NCBI GenBank assembly: GCA_947568835.1
Contig: OX387605.1
Span: 4,774,001 to 4,838,000, forward strand
Reading direction: 5' to 3'
DNA from: Protonemura montana
Taxonomy: Eukaryota > Arthropoda > Insecta > Plecoptera > Nemouridae
DNA: 64,000 nt
The position numbers and the translations under genes are program-made. Below, in pieces: positions 48,552 to 58,300 of this stretch; within the stretch, counting starts at the first letter, position 1; every line of letters starts with the position of its first letter. Under the pieces are notes generated by a model. It was given only the letters and a program-made list of their open reading frames with translations, had not been told where the DNA came from and searched no databases.

Positions 48552-50839
48552 AAGGGCCGGACGATGCACGTAGTGACAAACAAGCACACAGAAACAAGAC
48601 TTGGACAGACAAAAGAGAAAAAAAAAAACACTCGTCCCATTCCAACATCGATGTACCTTAGAAAGTGGTAAATGTTTACTAGGCGCGTGTCCACTGTTTT
48701 CAATCGTTTATTGGGGGGAATTTCAGAGAATTTCAAGTTTCTTGTGCTTCTGGACTGTCATTTTACGACGATCGACGTACTGAGAAACGCCCGCTGAATT
48801 ATCAGTTTCGAATAATGCTGCGCTAATTTGGAGAAACAGTACATGCAATAATTAGTTACGACTGCCTTGTTTAAGTACTTTGACTGCAAGGTTGTAGAAG
48901 TACCTACAATTGTTTTGTTTTTTCGTACCGGTACGGGTTTTTGTCCATTGCCGGGTGCTCAACGTGATCAACCTCTGCGTTGTCGACAAAAATAAATGTA
49001 GCGTGCATTTTCGATTTCATAATTCATGATTAACGAGAAATATTCCCGTGGATCGAGTCTCATCCTGAATCGCATAACAAATTATTCAGCAACTTGCCGT
49101 GAAACAACACGAATTGTCCTTTGAACCCAATGAAAACAACGTCGCGTCGATTCGCTTCTCCGTGGTCATGGTTAGCATGATTAAACTTTTCACGGGATTG
49201 CACTAATTTTCCTAAAGCAGACGCACGGTGTAGATATTTTCGAATTCCCGGTATGCACCTTCGCTCTATAAATAGGACATTCATAGTTATTGTGTCTGCT
49301 TGGAAAGATCAATGAAAAGTTTACATTGCTATGCAGAGCATGACTTTCACGTGGACATTGTTAAATTATCACTTCGGAGTTCGTGTCGATATATTTATAC
49401 AGAATACCTTGACCATCTGCCTGGCATACAATAGCACCCAGGTACCTCTAGAGTTGGCGATGCTTACTCTAGCGCATTGCACTGGGTCCCATTGTGTGTG
49501 TATAGTAAGTAATGTCAAAGCTGTGAATTACTCTTTGCTGCCACTTTCATGTGGTCCTCGGTCTGTGTTCTCTCGAGTGGACTTCAAAACTATACGGTGA
49601 GATGTTTAAAATGTAAGAGTTTCTCTTTTTCTTGCTTCGCATGGCTTGAAACAGAAGCACAAGTTCTCTTAGAGTTATTTCGCGAATTTACATTCGCGAA
49701 AATCTCAAGGGACTTGGGAAATCTCAAGGGACTGTTAGAAGGAGTCTACTGAACTGAATATTGCCATTCATGTCGCTAGGGAAAGAAGAGTTTTTTTTTC
49801 CTTTTCAACGATTCGTTATTAAAAACTGAAACGTTCAGAGTAAGGGCCCCCACGAATAGGTAGCTCGAGTGAGCATAAAGATTTTAAATTTTTAAACGTT
49901 TAATTGCAAAGTACCTAATTTAATTTGTTCGCGAACAAATATCGTTTATGCATAACATAATCGTGTGTGCGTATAATAAATAATGCGACGCAACAAGTGC
50001 GTTCTACGCATGGGTTAATAATGCGATAAGCCTTTGTAAATGCAATTATAATAAAGTAATATAATGGGCTTGCACCTTGCACGGCAAAGGGCATGAGTAG
50101 GTACCTATTTACTCATTACGGAGCTGGATAAAGAAGATAGCTAACTCTTCAAATTAAAACTTAAAATCGCCATCAAGACAGATGCGAATTGCGTACAAGA
50201 AGGGAAAGTAATTTAAATAGAAGTAATTTTGGAACCTGCGCGTTTTTCAGGGGGTAAACAAAGAAACTTTGGGGAAAACTCACATTTAGTTGAATTATTA
50301 AACACTGTGAAGCTCCATCAGATGAGTTCTATGAATCGCTTAGCTTGGGTACTTCCTGGAAACCATGAGATGTCGTCCATCTTCATTTGGGCGTCTTGGC
50401 AAGAGATCAAGTACTGTCTAAAGAGCTGCTCCTTTGGAGGCATAGAAAGGGAAGAAAGAGCAGAAAAACTGAATGAAATAGTGAACTTAGCCCAAGTGTT
50501 GGAAAGATGGTTATGTGTGTTTGTGTGTGTGTGTGTGTTTTTTTTATATTAGAATCTTATTCCAGCTGTTATGGGTTCTAAGTAAGCCAAACCTCATTCA
50601 TAAAATATCAGGCACGCGTAAAACCACATGTTTCACTCAAATACTTAATGTAGGTGGTAGAAGAACCGGGATAGGAACCAAATTTCGTACCAGGAGGTTG
50701 AATTATTTGTTATATCCAAATTCTAAAGAAATACCAGAATTATTCATTTCACCTTTAGTGAAAAATATCAAATCCTATAGATCTTTTTCCTTTCTTGATT
50801 AATTTCCGTCCTGGGACGATAAAAGTAAGCGTTTTTGAT
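48552..50839. other. Noncoding, no gene seen
   Basis: No recognisable exon. It contains an 18-bp perfect palindrome at 49923-49940 centred on TTCGCGAA, a local duplication of AAATCTCAAGGGACT near 49700-49733 and a short TG repeat. A 107-codon plus frame at 50229-50552 runs into that repeat and is unrecognised. Confidence 0.4.
50513..50541. repeat. (TG)n microsatellite
   Basis: TG dinucleotides with one interruption, followed by a run of T residues. Confidence 0.85.
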
Positions 50840-51960
50840 TTGTTACACGGTTGCGTAAGGATCAGCAAGGAAATATGGGCGAGGGCGGTCGGCCCAAATC
50901 CAGCCAGCCACCCACCCACACAGACAGACAGACAGAGAGAAACGAGTGCCTATGGTAACCTCCTCGCTCTCGTTTCATTCATTGATTGGATGCATCAGAG
51001 ATAAAAGCAACATAAATCTGCAGCCGGTGGCTATAGGGTTTGAGGGCTGCACAGTAAAACAAGCAGGCGAGGTGTGTAGCGAGCGGGCCGTGTTCGCGTC
51101 TGCAGGCGTGGCAGCCGTCTTCTCCAATCTTCTGTGCCATTCTTCTCGGTTTCGTGTCAAAGCAGCGAGCGGCCAAAAAGCGACAGAAAGCGGTACACAG
51201 ACTTGCAGCGAGAGCACGTTGCATCGAGCACGATTACAACAGAGAAGCATAATTATTAAAGCAAAACGGGCGTGAGAAGAGTGTTGACTGACAGCAATTC
51301 ACTTTGCAGCCGCCCCCCGTTTAGATGCTTTCGCTTGCAATCTTGAGAAGGGAGTTTCTTTATATATAGCATGATAGGTGTGTAGGTGTGTGTGTGGCTG
51401 TGTTTAGCAGGGTAAACACAGACAAGCGAGCACAGAGCCAAGGGCTAAAAGGGTGTGACAAAGATAGTGTGAATTAGTGAAGAGTAAACCTGACAGAGAG
51501 AAGGATGGATGACGTACAGGCCCATCTCGGCTGAATTTGCTCGATCTGGTGGTGTTTGTTGGCCAGACCGCCGCAGCCGCCAAATGGCATGGCGAGCGGC
51601 CACAAGCCTAACAAGGCCGTAGCGCGCCGTCGTGCTGGATATTTTGCCCGCTTGGCTGAGCTAGTGTCGCTGTCGCCTCCGCCGCTTCCGCCGCCGCCAC
51701 CGTCGCCGTCGCCGCCGTCTCTGACAGCGTTTGCAACCCTTAATATATCGCCTCTACTCTCTGGTGCAGCCCCCTTGATAGCGACGTCGGCTCTCGTGCA
51801 AGACTGAGCGTCGCGACGCTGCACCGGGGCTTGTTCGACGTCGATCCTAGCGCGCACGCAACTCATACCCCCGACCCGACCCGCTGCGCACACCCCTGCA
51901 CACGGTGGAACCCGCTACCCACTCGCTCACCCCCCCTGGTGGCGGCTTGCCGAACAATAC
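50840..51960 (-). promoter_or_regulatory. CpG-rich block, candidate distal HCN promoter/first exon
   Basis: GC and CpG density rise here, especially over 51540-51960, which includes a (CCG)n-like stretch at about 51676-51720. A TATA-like TATAAATA on the minus strand lies just outside at 52001-52008. The block is about 30 kb upstream of the HCN exon on the same strand, the position expected of a promoter if the HCN exon is internal. A 139-codon minus frame (51474-51893) and an 83-codon plus frame (51556-51807) cross it; both are low-complexity and unrecognised, and the minus one could be part of a first exon. Linkage to HCN is inference. Confidence 0.3.
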
Positions 51961-52000
51961 TCGGCGTGATCGCTGCCCATTAGCACGCTGCGGAATCATG

Positions 52001-52008
52001 TATTTATA
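52001..52008 (-). promoter_or_regulatory. TATA-like box
   Basis: Minus-strand TATAAATA at the edge of the CpG-rich block. A start site would be expected around 51970-51980. No clear initiator consensus is present there. Confidence 0.3.
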
Positions 52009-54377
52009 CTTCCTCTTGATTGTTGAAGAATCTGATATTAATGAGGGTACGGAATGCTATTAGAAAGAGTATAGAAACACCTTCGAAATGATTTAAGAAA
52101 CACGTTTGCTTCACGTGCTCTAAGGGTTTGCTGAGAGCGCCTCTCACTAATAATCTACTGACAGAGCTTATGGCATGTCGTCACACCACTAGCGGCCCTA
52201 ACTCATTGAATGTATCAAATTTCGTTCTCATTGCCTCGAGGTGATTAGCCACGAAGATAGAGAGGAGACTTGCACCAATCAGAAAGCATTGTTTTGGCCG
52301 ATATATCTTTGATTGGAGCACCAATCACGCACCGCGTATGGATCTCCTTAGACGCGCTGTGCCACGTCCGTTATCCGTGAGATCCAATCAGCATCAAGCG
52401 TCTATCCATCTGTGAGCGCAAACCATGCAAAGGAACTGCTGAAACATGCCTTTTCAACGAGAATGCGTGGGCATATTTTCAAACTAATTGTGCAGTGCAG
52501 AAATGCAAGTGAAAACGCGTTTTGTAAATTTGTAAAGACTTGTAATACACAAAGCACATGGCGTGAAGTCGGAGAGATAACTTCAGAGACGACGAGTCGA
52601 ACACTTGCCCGGGCACGGTTCAAGCAAGCTCTAACGTTTGATCCATTGTTAACACGACACGAGATATCACGATAATGAAAACTGGCGTCACTGTTCTTTT
52701 AGAAATATCTTCATATTATTCTAAAACATAATCTCGTACATACTTGCTCCCTTTAACTTAGCTTGCAATCTCATATCTTAACGCCTCCGCCATGACAATG
52801 CTGACAATGATATAGTTCTATCTTTGTCAGACACTCGAAATAGTTGTCCCACGTACTACTCTCACCCCCACACAAAGCAATATAGCCACCCATCTCCATT
52901 GTCATTATATCTGCACGTATCGATCTGCTACTCAAGTAGCTATCGATCGTTCGCACAATTCTGTGCACCGGGAAAGGAATCACAATACCAGCCAGAGCTT
53001 TCCCCTCAGCTTTTCCTGGGCTTTTCCTGGGCTTTTCCTCGGTTAGCTGGCGCTGGCAACTTGAACGCCGTCTTTGCTGCTTGTCATCCAGCAAGCTGCT
53101 TGCTTGCTTGCTGGTTTGGTAGTTTGCTTGCTAGCCTCCTGCAGCTGGCTTGCAAACTGACGGGTTCTTTAAGTGTACCTTAGGTTAGAGCATCTCCGGA
53201 AGGAATAGACAAGCAAAGCGTTAGTTGTCCAAAACCAATCGAGAGGTTACACACACTTGTACCGATCGTAAAGTATGTTGTGGTAGTAAGGGTTCACTAA
53301 AATTCTTCGACAATAGTGCAAGAATTTCACCTATCCAACGCCTAGTTTGGAAAAGAAATAAAACTCGGATACCTACGTATTTTTATAAATCAATTTTTTG
53401 CTACCATGACTATACCATAAACTCTCCGTTTGACAGCCTTTACATATTTTAGGCCCTAATTCGAACGTCAACACATAGACCCAGTTCTGTGAAACCTAAT
53501 TTGCTTGCTTGCGAAGGTTTACACGAATTTTTGTGAAGTTATCCGTGTTTTTGAAGACAATGGGGGCTTGAGGGATGAATCATTTAGCATCTCAATGAGC
53601 CACCCCAATCGATCAATGTGATACCAATTTTCTGGGACAATCTGCTTCGAGCACACATCCCAATCGCTTTGGACAATGTAACTAAAGCGCAAGGATTTTA
53701 AGGACTGCAAATGAATGAAAAATGAGCTCTCCAATTGTGTTTGATTTGGTGACAGTGGAGTTTTAACACGATATCTCAGTCACATTTATCATTATGTCAT
53801 TCCCAAACAGTTTTCGAGACATTTTGCCAATCATCTCAATACGTTTTGTCGTAAATTTAATTGCAGCTTTTTCTTAATAACAACATGATCAAATCAAGAA
53901 TCGCATCACAATTGGTGCCATGTGAGGGATTTTTATAACATTTGTTTAGCCCTGTTCCTTCAAAGGATCATAAAATATCAAAATAAAATATGATCAAACA
54001 GTAGGTGCTTATTGAATTTTTTACATAAAAAAGCTTCCATAAAAAATTACAAATTCTCTTTGTTTGGAACAATTATCCAGGGCAATTGCATTCTAATTCC
54101 ATTCTCCATGACGTAGGTACTCGTATTGACCAGATTTCAATAATTTACGAAGATTTTGGAAGCTAATAATTACACTAAACCATCTGTTATCACCATATTT
54201 ATAATTCATGTCAACCTCCCACTATCAGAAGAGTCTCTATCCCCCAAAATATATCAATAGTGTAGATACTTTTTATCTTTATTGATTTGATAGGAAGCTA
54301 ATTTAGATTAATAATTTTTGTGTTGGGAGCTTATATTCGAGCCCTTTGACCAGCTGACCAGTTTGATATAGGCTCAT
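52009..54377. other. Noncoding, no gene seen
   Basis: No exon was recognised. Local low-complexity tandems include GGGCTTTTCCT (53010-53040) and GCTTGCTTGC (53090-53110). Frames of 107 and 119 codons on opposite strands at 52771-53183 overlap each other and match nothing known. Confidence 0.4.
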
Positions 54378-54389
54378 TAACCACCGCAC
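54378..54389. repeat. Possible diverged target-site duplication, left
   Basis: TAACCACCGCAC resembles TAACTACCACAG at 54819-54830 (9 of 12). If real, it marks an old insertion of the SINE between them. Confidence 0.35.
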
Positions 54390-54818
54390 CGAACGGTTTG
54401 GCGTGTTGGAAACACCGGTTCTCGCTAGATCACCAAAGTTAAGCAACACTGCGCTGGGTCAGGTATTGGATGGGTGACCATCATACACATGACCAGTTCT
54501 GTTCGGGAGAGAGGTTGGAGGGATGAAAGTTAGTATACAGCAACTTCATTCGCCTTGCTTATTAACTTCTCAACAGCATGGGTTTGTGCAGGAATCCTGT
54601 TGATCGTGTTGTACCGTCCTTCGGAAGGGACGTTAAGTCGGTGCTCCCCTTGGTTCTCTTCGACAGCAGTAGGCTACGTGCCGGCACCGGATTTCCCCTT
54701 CTACCTTCAAGACTAGGTTAGGTGCATCATCATCCTCATCACCATCCACTCATTCACCGACGCCATTAGATCTGTGCCCGATGGCCAGATGTCAAAACTC
54801 CAATATTCAATCAATCAA
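54390..54818 (+). mobile_element. 5S rRNA-headed SINE with MetaSINE-like core
   Basis: The head GAACGGTTTGG, ACACCGGTTCTCGCTAGATC, AAAGTTAAGCAACACTGCG and ATTGGATGGGTGACC follows 5S rRNA. The body is shared with the minus-strand copy at 21951-22367 (CCAGTTCTGTTCGGGAGAG, TCAACAGCATGG, GTAGGCTACG). It also keeps ACCGTCCTTCGGAAGGGACG, TTAAGTCGGTG, which the other copy has lost and which resembles the central domain of MetaSINEs as I remember it. Near the 3' end it loses the AGTGCGTCGTTGAAC segment present in the other copy and ends in ATCAATCAATA. The approximate length is 430 bp. Confidence 0.88.
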
Positions 54819-54834
54819 TAACTACCACAGAACC

Positions 54835-55036
54835 TTTAGATGAAATCTTGTTTAAATTGCAAACGCTTGCAATGCGTGGGGTATTTTATTATTATCAACA
54901 CTAAAACCGTCTCAAAAATTGATGCCCCGTTTGATGCCCGTTTGTGCATCAATTTTTGAGACGGTTATAGTGTTGATAATAATAAAATACCCCGCACATT
55001 GCAAGCGTTTGCAATTTAAATAAGATTTCATCTAAA
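54835..55036. mobile_element. Fold-back element, ~91-bp arms
   Basis: The left arm at 54835-54925 and right arm at 54946-55036 are near-perfect inverted repeats around a 20-nt loop. Arm landmarks are TTTAGATGAAATCTTG, AAATTGCAAACGCTTGCAAT, TATTTTATTATTATCAACA and CCGTCTCAAAAATTGATGC. The transcript would form a long hairpin. The inner end of the arm (GCATCAATTTTTGAGACGG) recurs at 55276-55320 attached to a tRNA-like head, so the element may be two copies of one SINE body joined head to head. No coding capacity; a 61-codon minus frame across it is incidental. Confidence 0.8.
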
Positions 55037-55199
55037 TACAACAACGAATCCAAAGTCAAATTAGAGTTATTCGAGTTTGACAGATTGTGACGTGATATAG
55101 CGTCACTAGAATCAGAGTGACTGTGAGTATTCACAGCCTCATGGTTCTACTCCTTGGAGATCTGTCATTCTCATCAAATACACTCAAATCGTCTCAAAA

Positions 55200-55278
55200 G
55201 CCAGTGTCTAAGTAGATCAATGGGTTAGAGCAACACCCGCAATAGGTGGAGATCGGGGTTCGAGTCCCCGTTTTGGCA
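55200..55278 (+). mobile_element. tRNA-like SINE head
   Basis: A partial acceptor pairing (GCCA with TGGC), a box A-like AGATCAATGGGTTAGAG, an anticodon stem CACC/GGTG around a seven-base loop CGCAATA and a perfect T-arm CGGGG, TTCGAGT, CCCCG are all present. The loop has G where tRNAs have U33, the D-arm is irregular and the 3' end continues into the repeat body TCAATTTTTGAGACGG. It is therefore read as a tRNA-derived SINE or tRNA pseudogene, not a working tRNA. Confidence 0.55.
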
Positions 55279-55320
55279 TCAATTTTTGAGACGGTTATAA
55301 TGTTGTTAATAATAAAATAC
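55276..55320 (+). repeat. Third copy of fold-back arm sequence
   Basis: GCATCAATTTTTGAGACGG followed by TTATAATGTTGTTAATAATA and AAATACC matches the inner half of the fold-back right arm at 54946-54991 with few changes. It is followed by ACAGAACCT, which also follows the 5S-headed SINE at 54827. Confidence 0.75.
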
Positions 55321-58300
55321 CACAGAACCTCACTTTAGATACCAACCACGTCTGAGGTAAAACCCGGGAGATGTTAAGCATTCACAAGACTCTCTCCCAT
55401 AAGCTTTCAAAATATAAATAACTGGCGGTAACTCTGAGTTTTATTAACTGAACGTTATAATTAGCAAGACAATTAAAACTGGAAGCTATTTCGTATATCA
55501 GTGTTAGAATTAGTAGCACCTAACTCCACTTTGTCAGTGATATACTAAACTACCTTATTTGTTAGCATTTGGTAGCGCTGATAATCACATTAAGTAGCTA
55601 ATAGGCGTCTACACAGACCCCCCGACGGGAATTCGGTTAGCCTCTAAGTCGACGTTGGCTGCAGCAGCTCAATGTCACCGGGGGAACTCATCCTGCCCGG
55701 CCCGGCCCGATTCGACGACAGGAGACCTACACTCCATTGAAACACGATCGCGCCGAATTCCACGTAGTAATATTCAAGCTGCGTTCAGAGAAGCCACGAG
55801 CAGCCGCCGATGAATGAACTCGGCACACATGACCGGGTCGCGCAGCACCCCCACCGCAGACAGGGGCTGAATTCATTCACGGAACTGCTTGGGAGGCTGT
55901 GGGTGTTCGGAATTACTTAAGAGAGACGCCCGTTTCTTGGAAAATCTACGGTGTAAAGGTTCTTCTGTAAGGGTTGCGTGACGGTTCATCGTAGGGAAAA
56001 AAATATCTTTGCAAATCTTTAAAAGGAAACGAGGAGGTTACTTTGACAGACGAAAAGGAAAAGGTTGTTATTTATCTGTTTGCAAGCTGACAGACGAAAA
56101 GGATTAATTCTTCTGAAAGCGTGTTCACAAGCCCAAAATAAGGAATCGCAGTTTTGTAAGATTTTCAAATTTTCTATTTTTGGGGCGTTTATTCTTGTTC
56201 CCGGGTTGATTTTGTGGTGACTTCCTTAACGTGGCTGTTACTTAGAGGACGCTATTCATTACGCCTTGATTCGTTGCAGACAAAAAGCACTTTTGGTAAA
56301 CATTTCCATGGACAAAGTCTTTAAAAAGATGTCGCGCCATTGTTTTTACATTTAATTACGACCGACTCTAAAAGGCGATTCATTTTGTCTTTAGAAAAGC
56401 AACGGCATCCAAATGGCATTAAAATATAATAGAAGGAAGACGTGTCCTAATGCTGTAATCACGGTAGACAAAGAGCTTTTGACACCGTGTATATGAAAGA
56501 TGCTGAACCGCACAATGGACAAGCAAACGTGCCTTGCAGTGCGCGCTTTAGCACAATAGGGAACGGGAAATGGCGGCCGTCTTTTAGCTAGCGGCCTGCC
56601 GAAGCCAATCTCTTCTCTCAGCCACCCATTGCCAGCTACCCAGTAACATCATAACACACCATCGCCAAGAAACATAATAAATCCATTAAAAAATAGCAAT
56701 TAATCTCCTAAAATGTTGCTTCTCATCGGCGGCGTGGCGTAGAAGATCAGAGAAACTTTTTTTTCTATCGATGATCTCTAAAGTTCAGCAAAAGGAAATC
56801 CTTTCGCTGAACTCCTTTCAGGATGAAACTTTTGAGTGTCTTATTATTGTTTTCCAAGACAGCGGAAAAGCTAATCCCCTTCGAAAAAGCTACCTTCGTA
56901 ATATAATGGAGTTATTTAATTTAGGTCGCACCACGCACGCGTGCCAGTGCGCGTGTATATCCTGTAGCGTTTTAGCACCGAGAAGTGATTTCTTTGAAGA
57001 AACCTCGTAGAATTGTACTGAAGATTAATGTCCATGGAAAAAGCGTCCAGTGATATCGAATTTCCTGTTGTTGGCTATGCGTGACAATCTAATATTTAGC
57101 TCTAAAATCTAAGCAATTGACAGTTAATTGATGACACACGCATTTTCTCTGCCTGCCTGACTTTCTGAATGCTTTCACAACTAAAAAAAATAATAGTATT
57201 TATATCGAATTTTCCATCAGCTCCGTCAAAGGTTGTAGAATAAAGCTGAATAGATGATTTGAAACTTATTTACAGTTTTTCTCACAGAATGCAAAGTAAA
57301 AATAGTTTTCCCTTTCAGATTATTACCTATTATTCAGGGAAATATAGTTACACAAAAACGCTCATCAACGCGCACATGATTTTCGCATACTACTTTCTGA
57401 AATCACTTTTCATATTTGTGTTTTGTTGCCTTGTCCTGGATTCCCTGCATTCTGCTTTCCCGTCGCTCTCGTACTTTAACCGCCTTTTGTGTATCGAAAA
57501 CAATATCAAACCCGCCATTGCTAATTGCATTCAGCGATGTTTGCAAATCCCCTTCAACAAATAGTGATCAAACTTACAAGTTCAATTATTGGAATGAGTT
57601 AGTCCCAGTTACTCATTTTGTACACATTTTCTTTGGGCATGTATTTGTTCGGCGCTAGGCACAACTGGGTCATGGAAAGCCTGCCTTCCCTCCAATGTCA
57701 ATACCGAGATATCAAAACCATTATTATATTGGACCAATATTATCATAGGCGTCGAAAATGATATTCTCAGCTACGTAATGAAAGTAATGTGACATTCCTC
57801 CTCAGCTCGACGAGTTTTACATAATAACAGCGCGTATTTGAATAGTTAGTCCGTGCTCTATCCTTGATCAAGTAAAATTAATGGAGATTATGCAGTTGTG
57901 TTTTAGTAGGTACTCTAGAGTAATAGCACTGCCACGGTAGACTAGTAGGTAGATGTTGCTACATGCAAGGAACAAATTGCTTCCCTTCTATATTGATTAA
58001 CCATCCCCACTCGAGTATTTTTTAATATGCATATACCATACACATACGATGATTTTGTATCTTTTGGATTCCACATTAAAATTATTAAGGCCCTGCATGT
58101 TCTTTTCATAAATGAACGTGGACTAAAAAAAAAAGATAAATTAAAAGAAAATTAGGGTCATCATACCGTGGAAGAAAATTACTTGGGTGTGTCCAAAGAA
58201 TTCGAGCTTGGTAATTTGTTAGAGTAATTTTAGCTTCTGGCAGTGGAAGCTTTTCAATGAACAGACCCGCAAACGTTCAACATTCGTACAGCAACCGGCT

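Noticed and set aside
48287-48736. 149-codon minus frame
   Set aside because: Acidic run comes from the GGCGTC hexamer repeat; length is not exceptional for that composition and there is no recognisable domain.
51474-51893. 139-codon minus frame as a proven protein
   Set aside because: Low-complexity Gly/Asp tract from a CCG-rich region, no known domain and an overlapping open frame on the other strand. Kept only as possible first-exon material.
54390-54490. 5S rRNA gene
   Set aside because: Only the internal-promoter half resembles 5S rRNA, followed by a SINE body and tail; a second copy has the same structure and a target-site duplication.
54949-55134. 61-codon minus frame
   Set aside because: Runs through the fold-back arm; no independent coding signal.
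55200-55278. Functional tRNA gene
   Set aside because: U33 is missing, the D-arm is irregular, the acceptor stem is mismatched and the 3' end runs into a repeat body.
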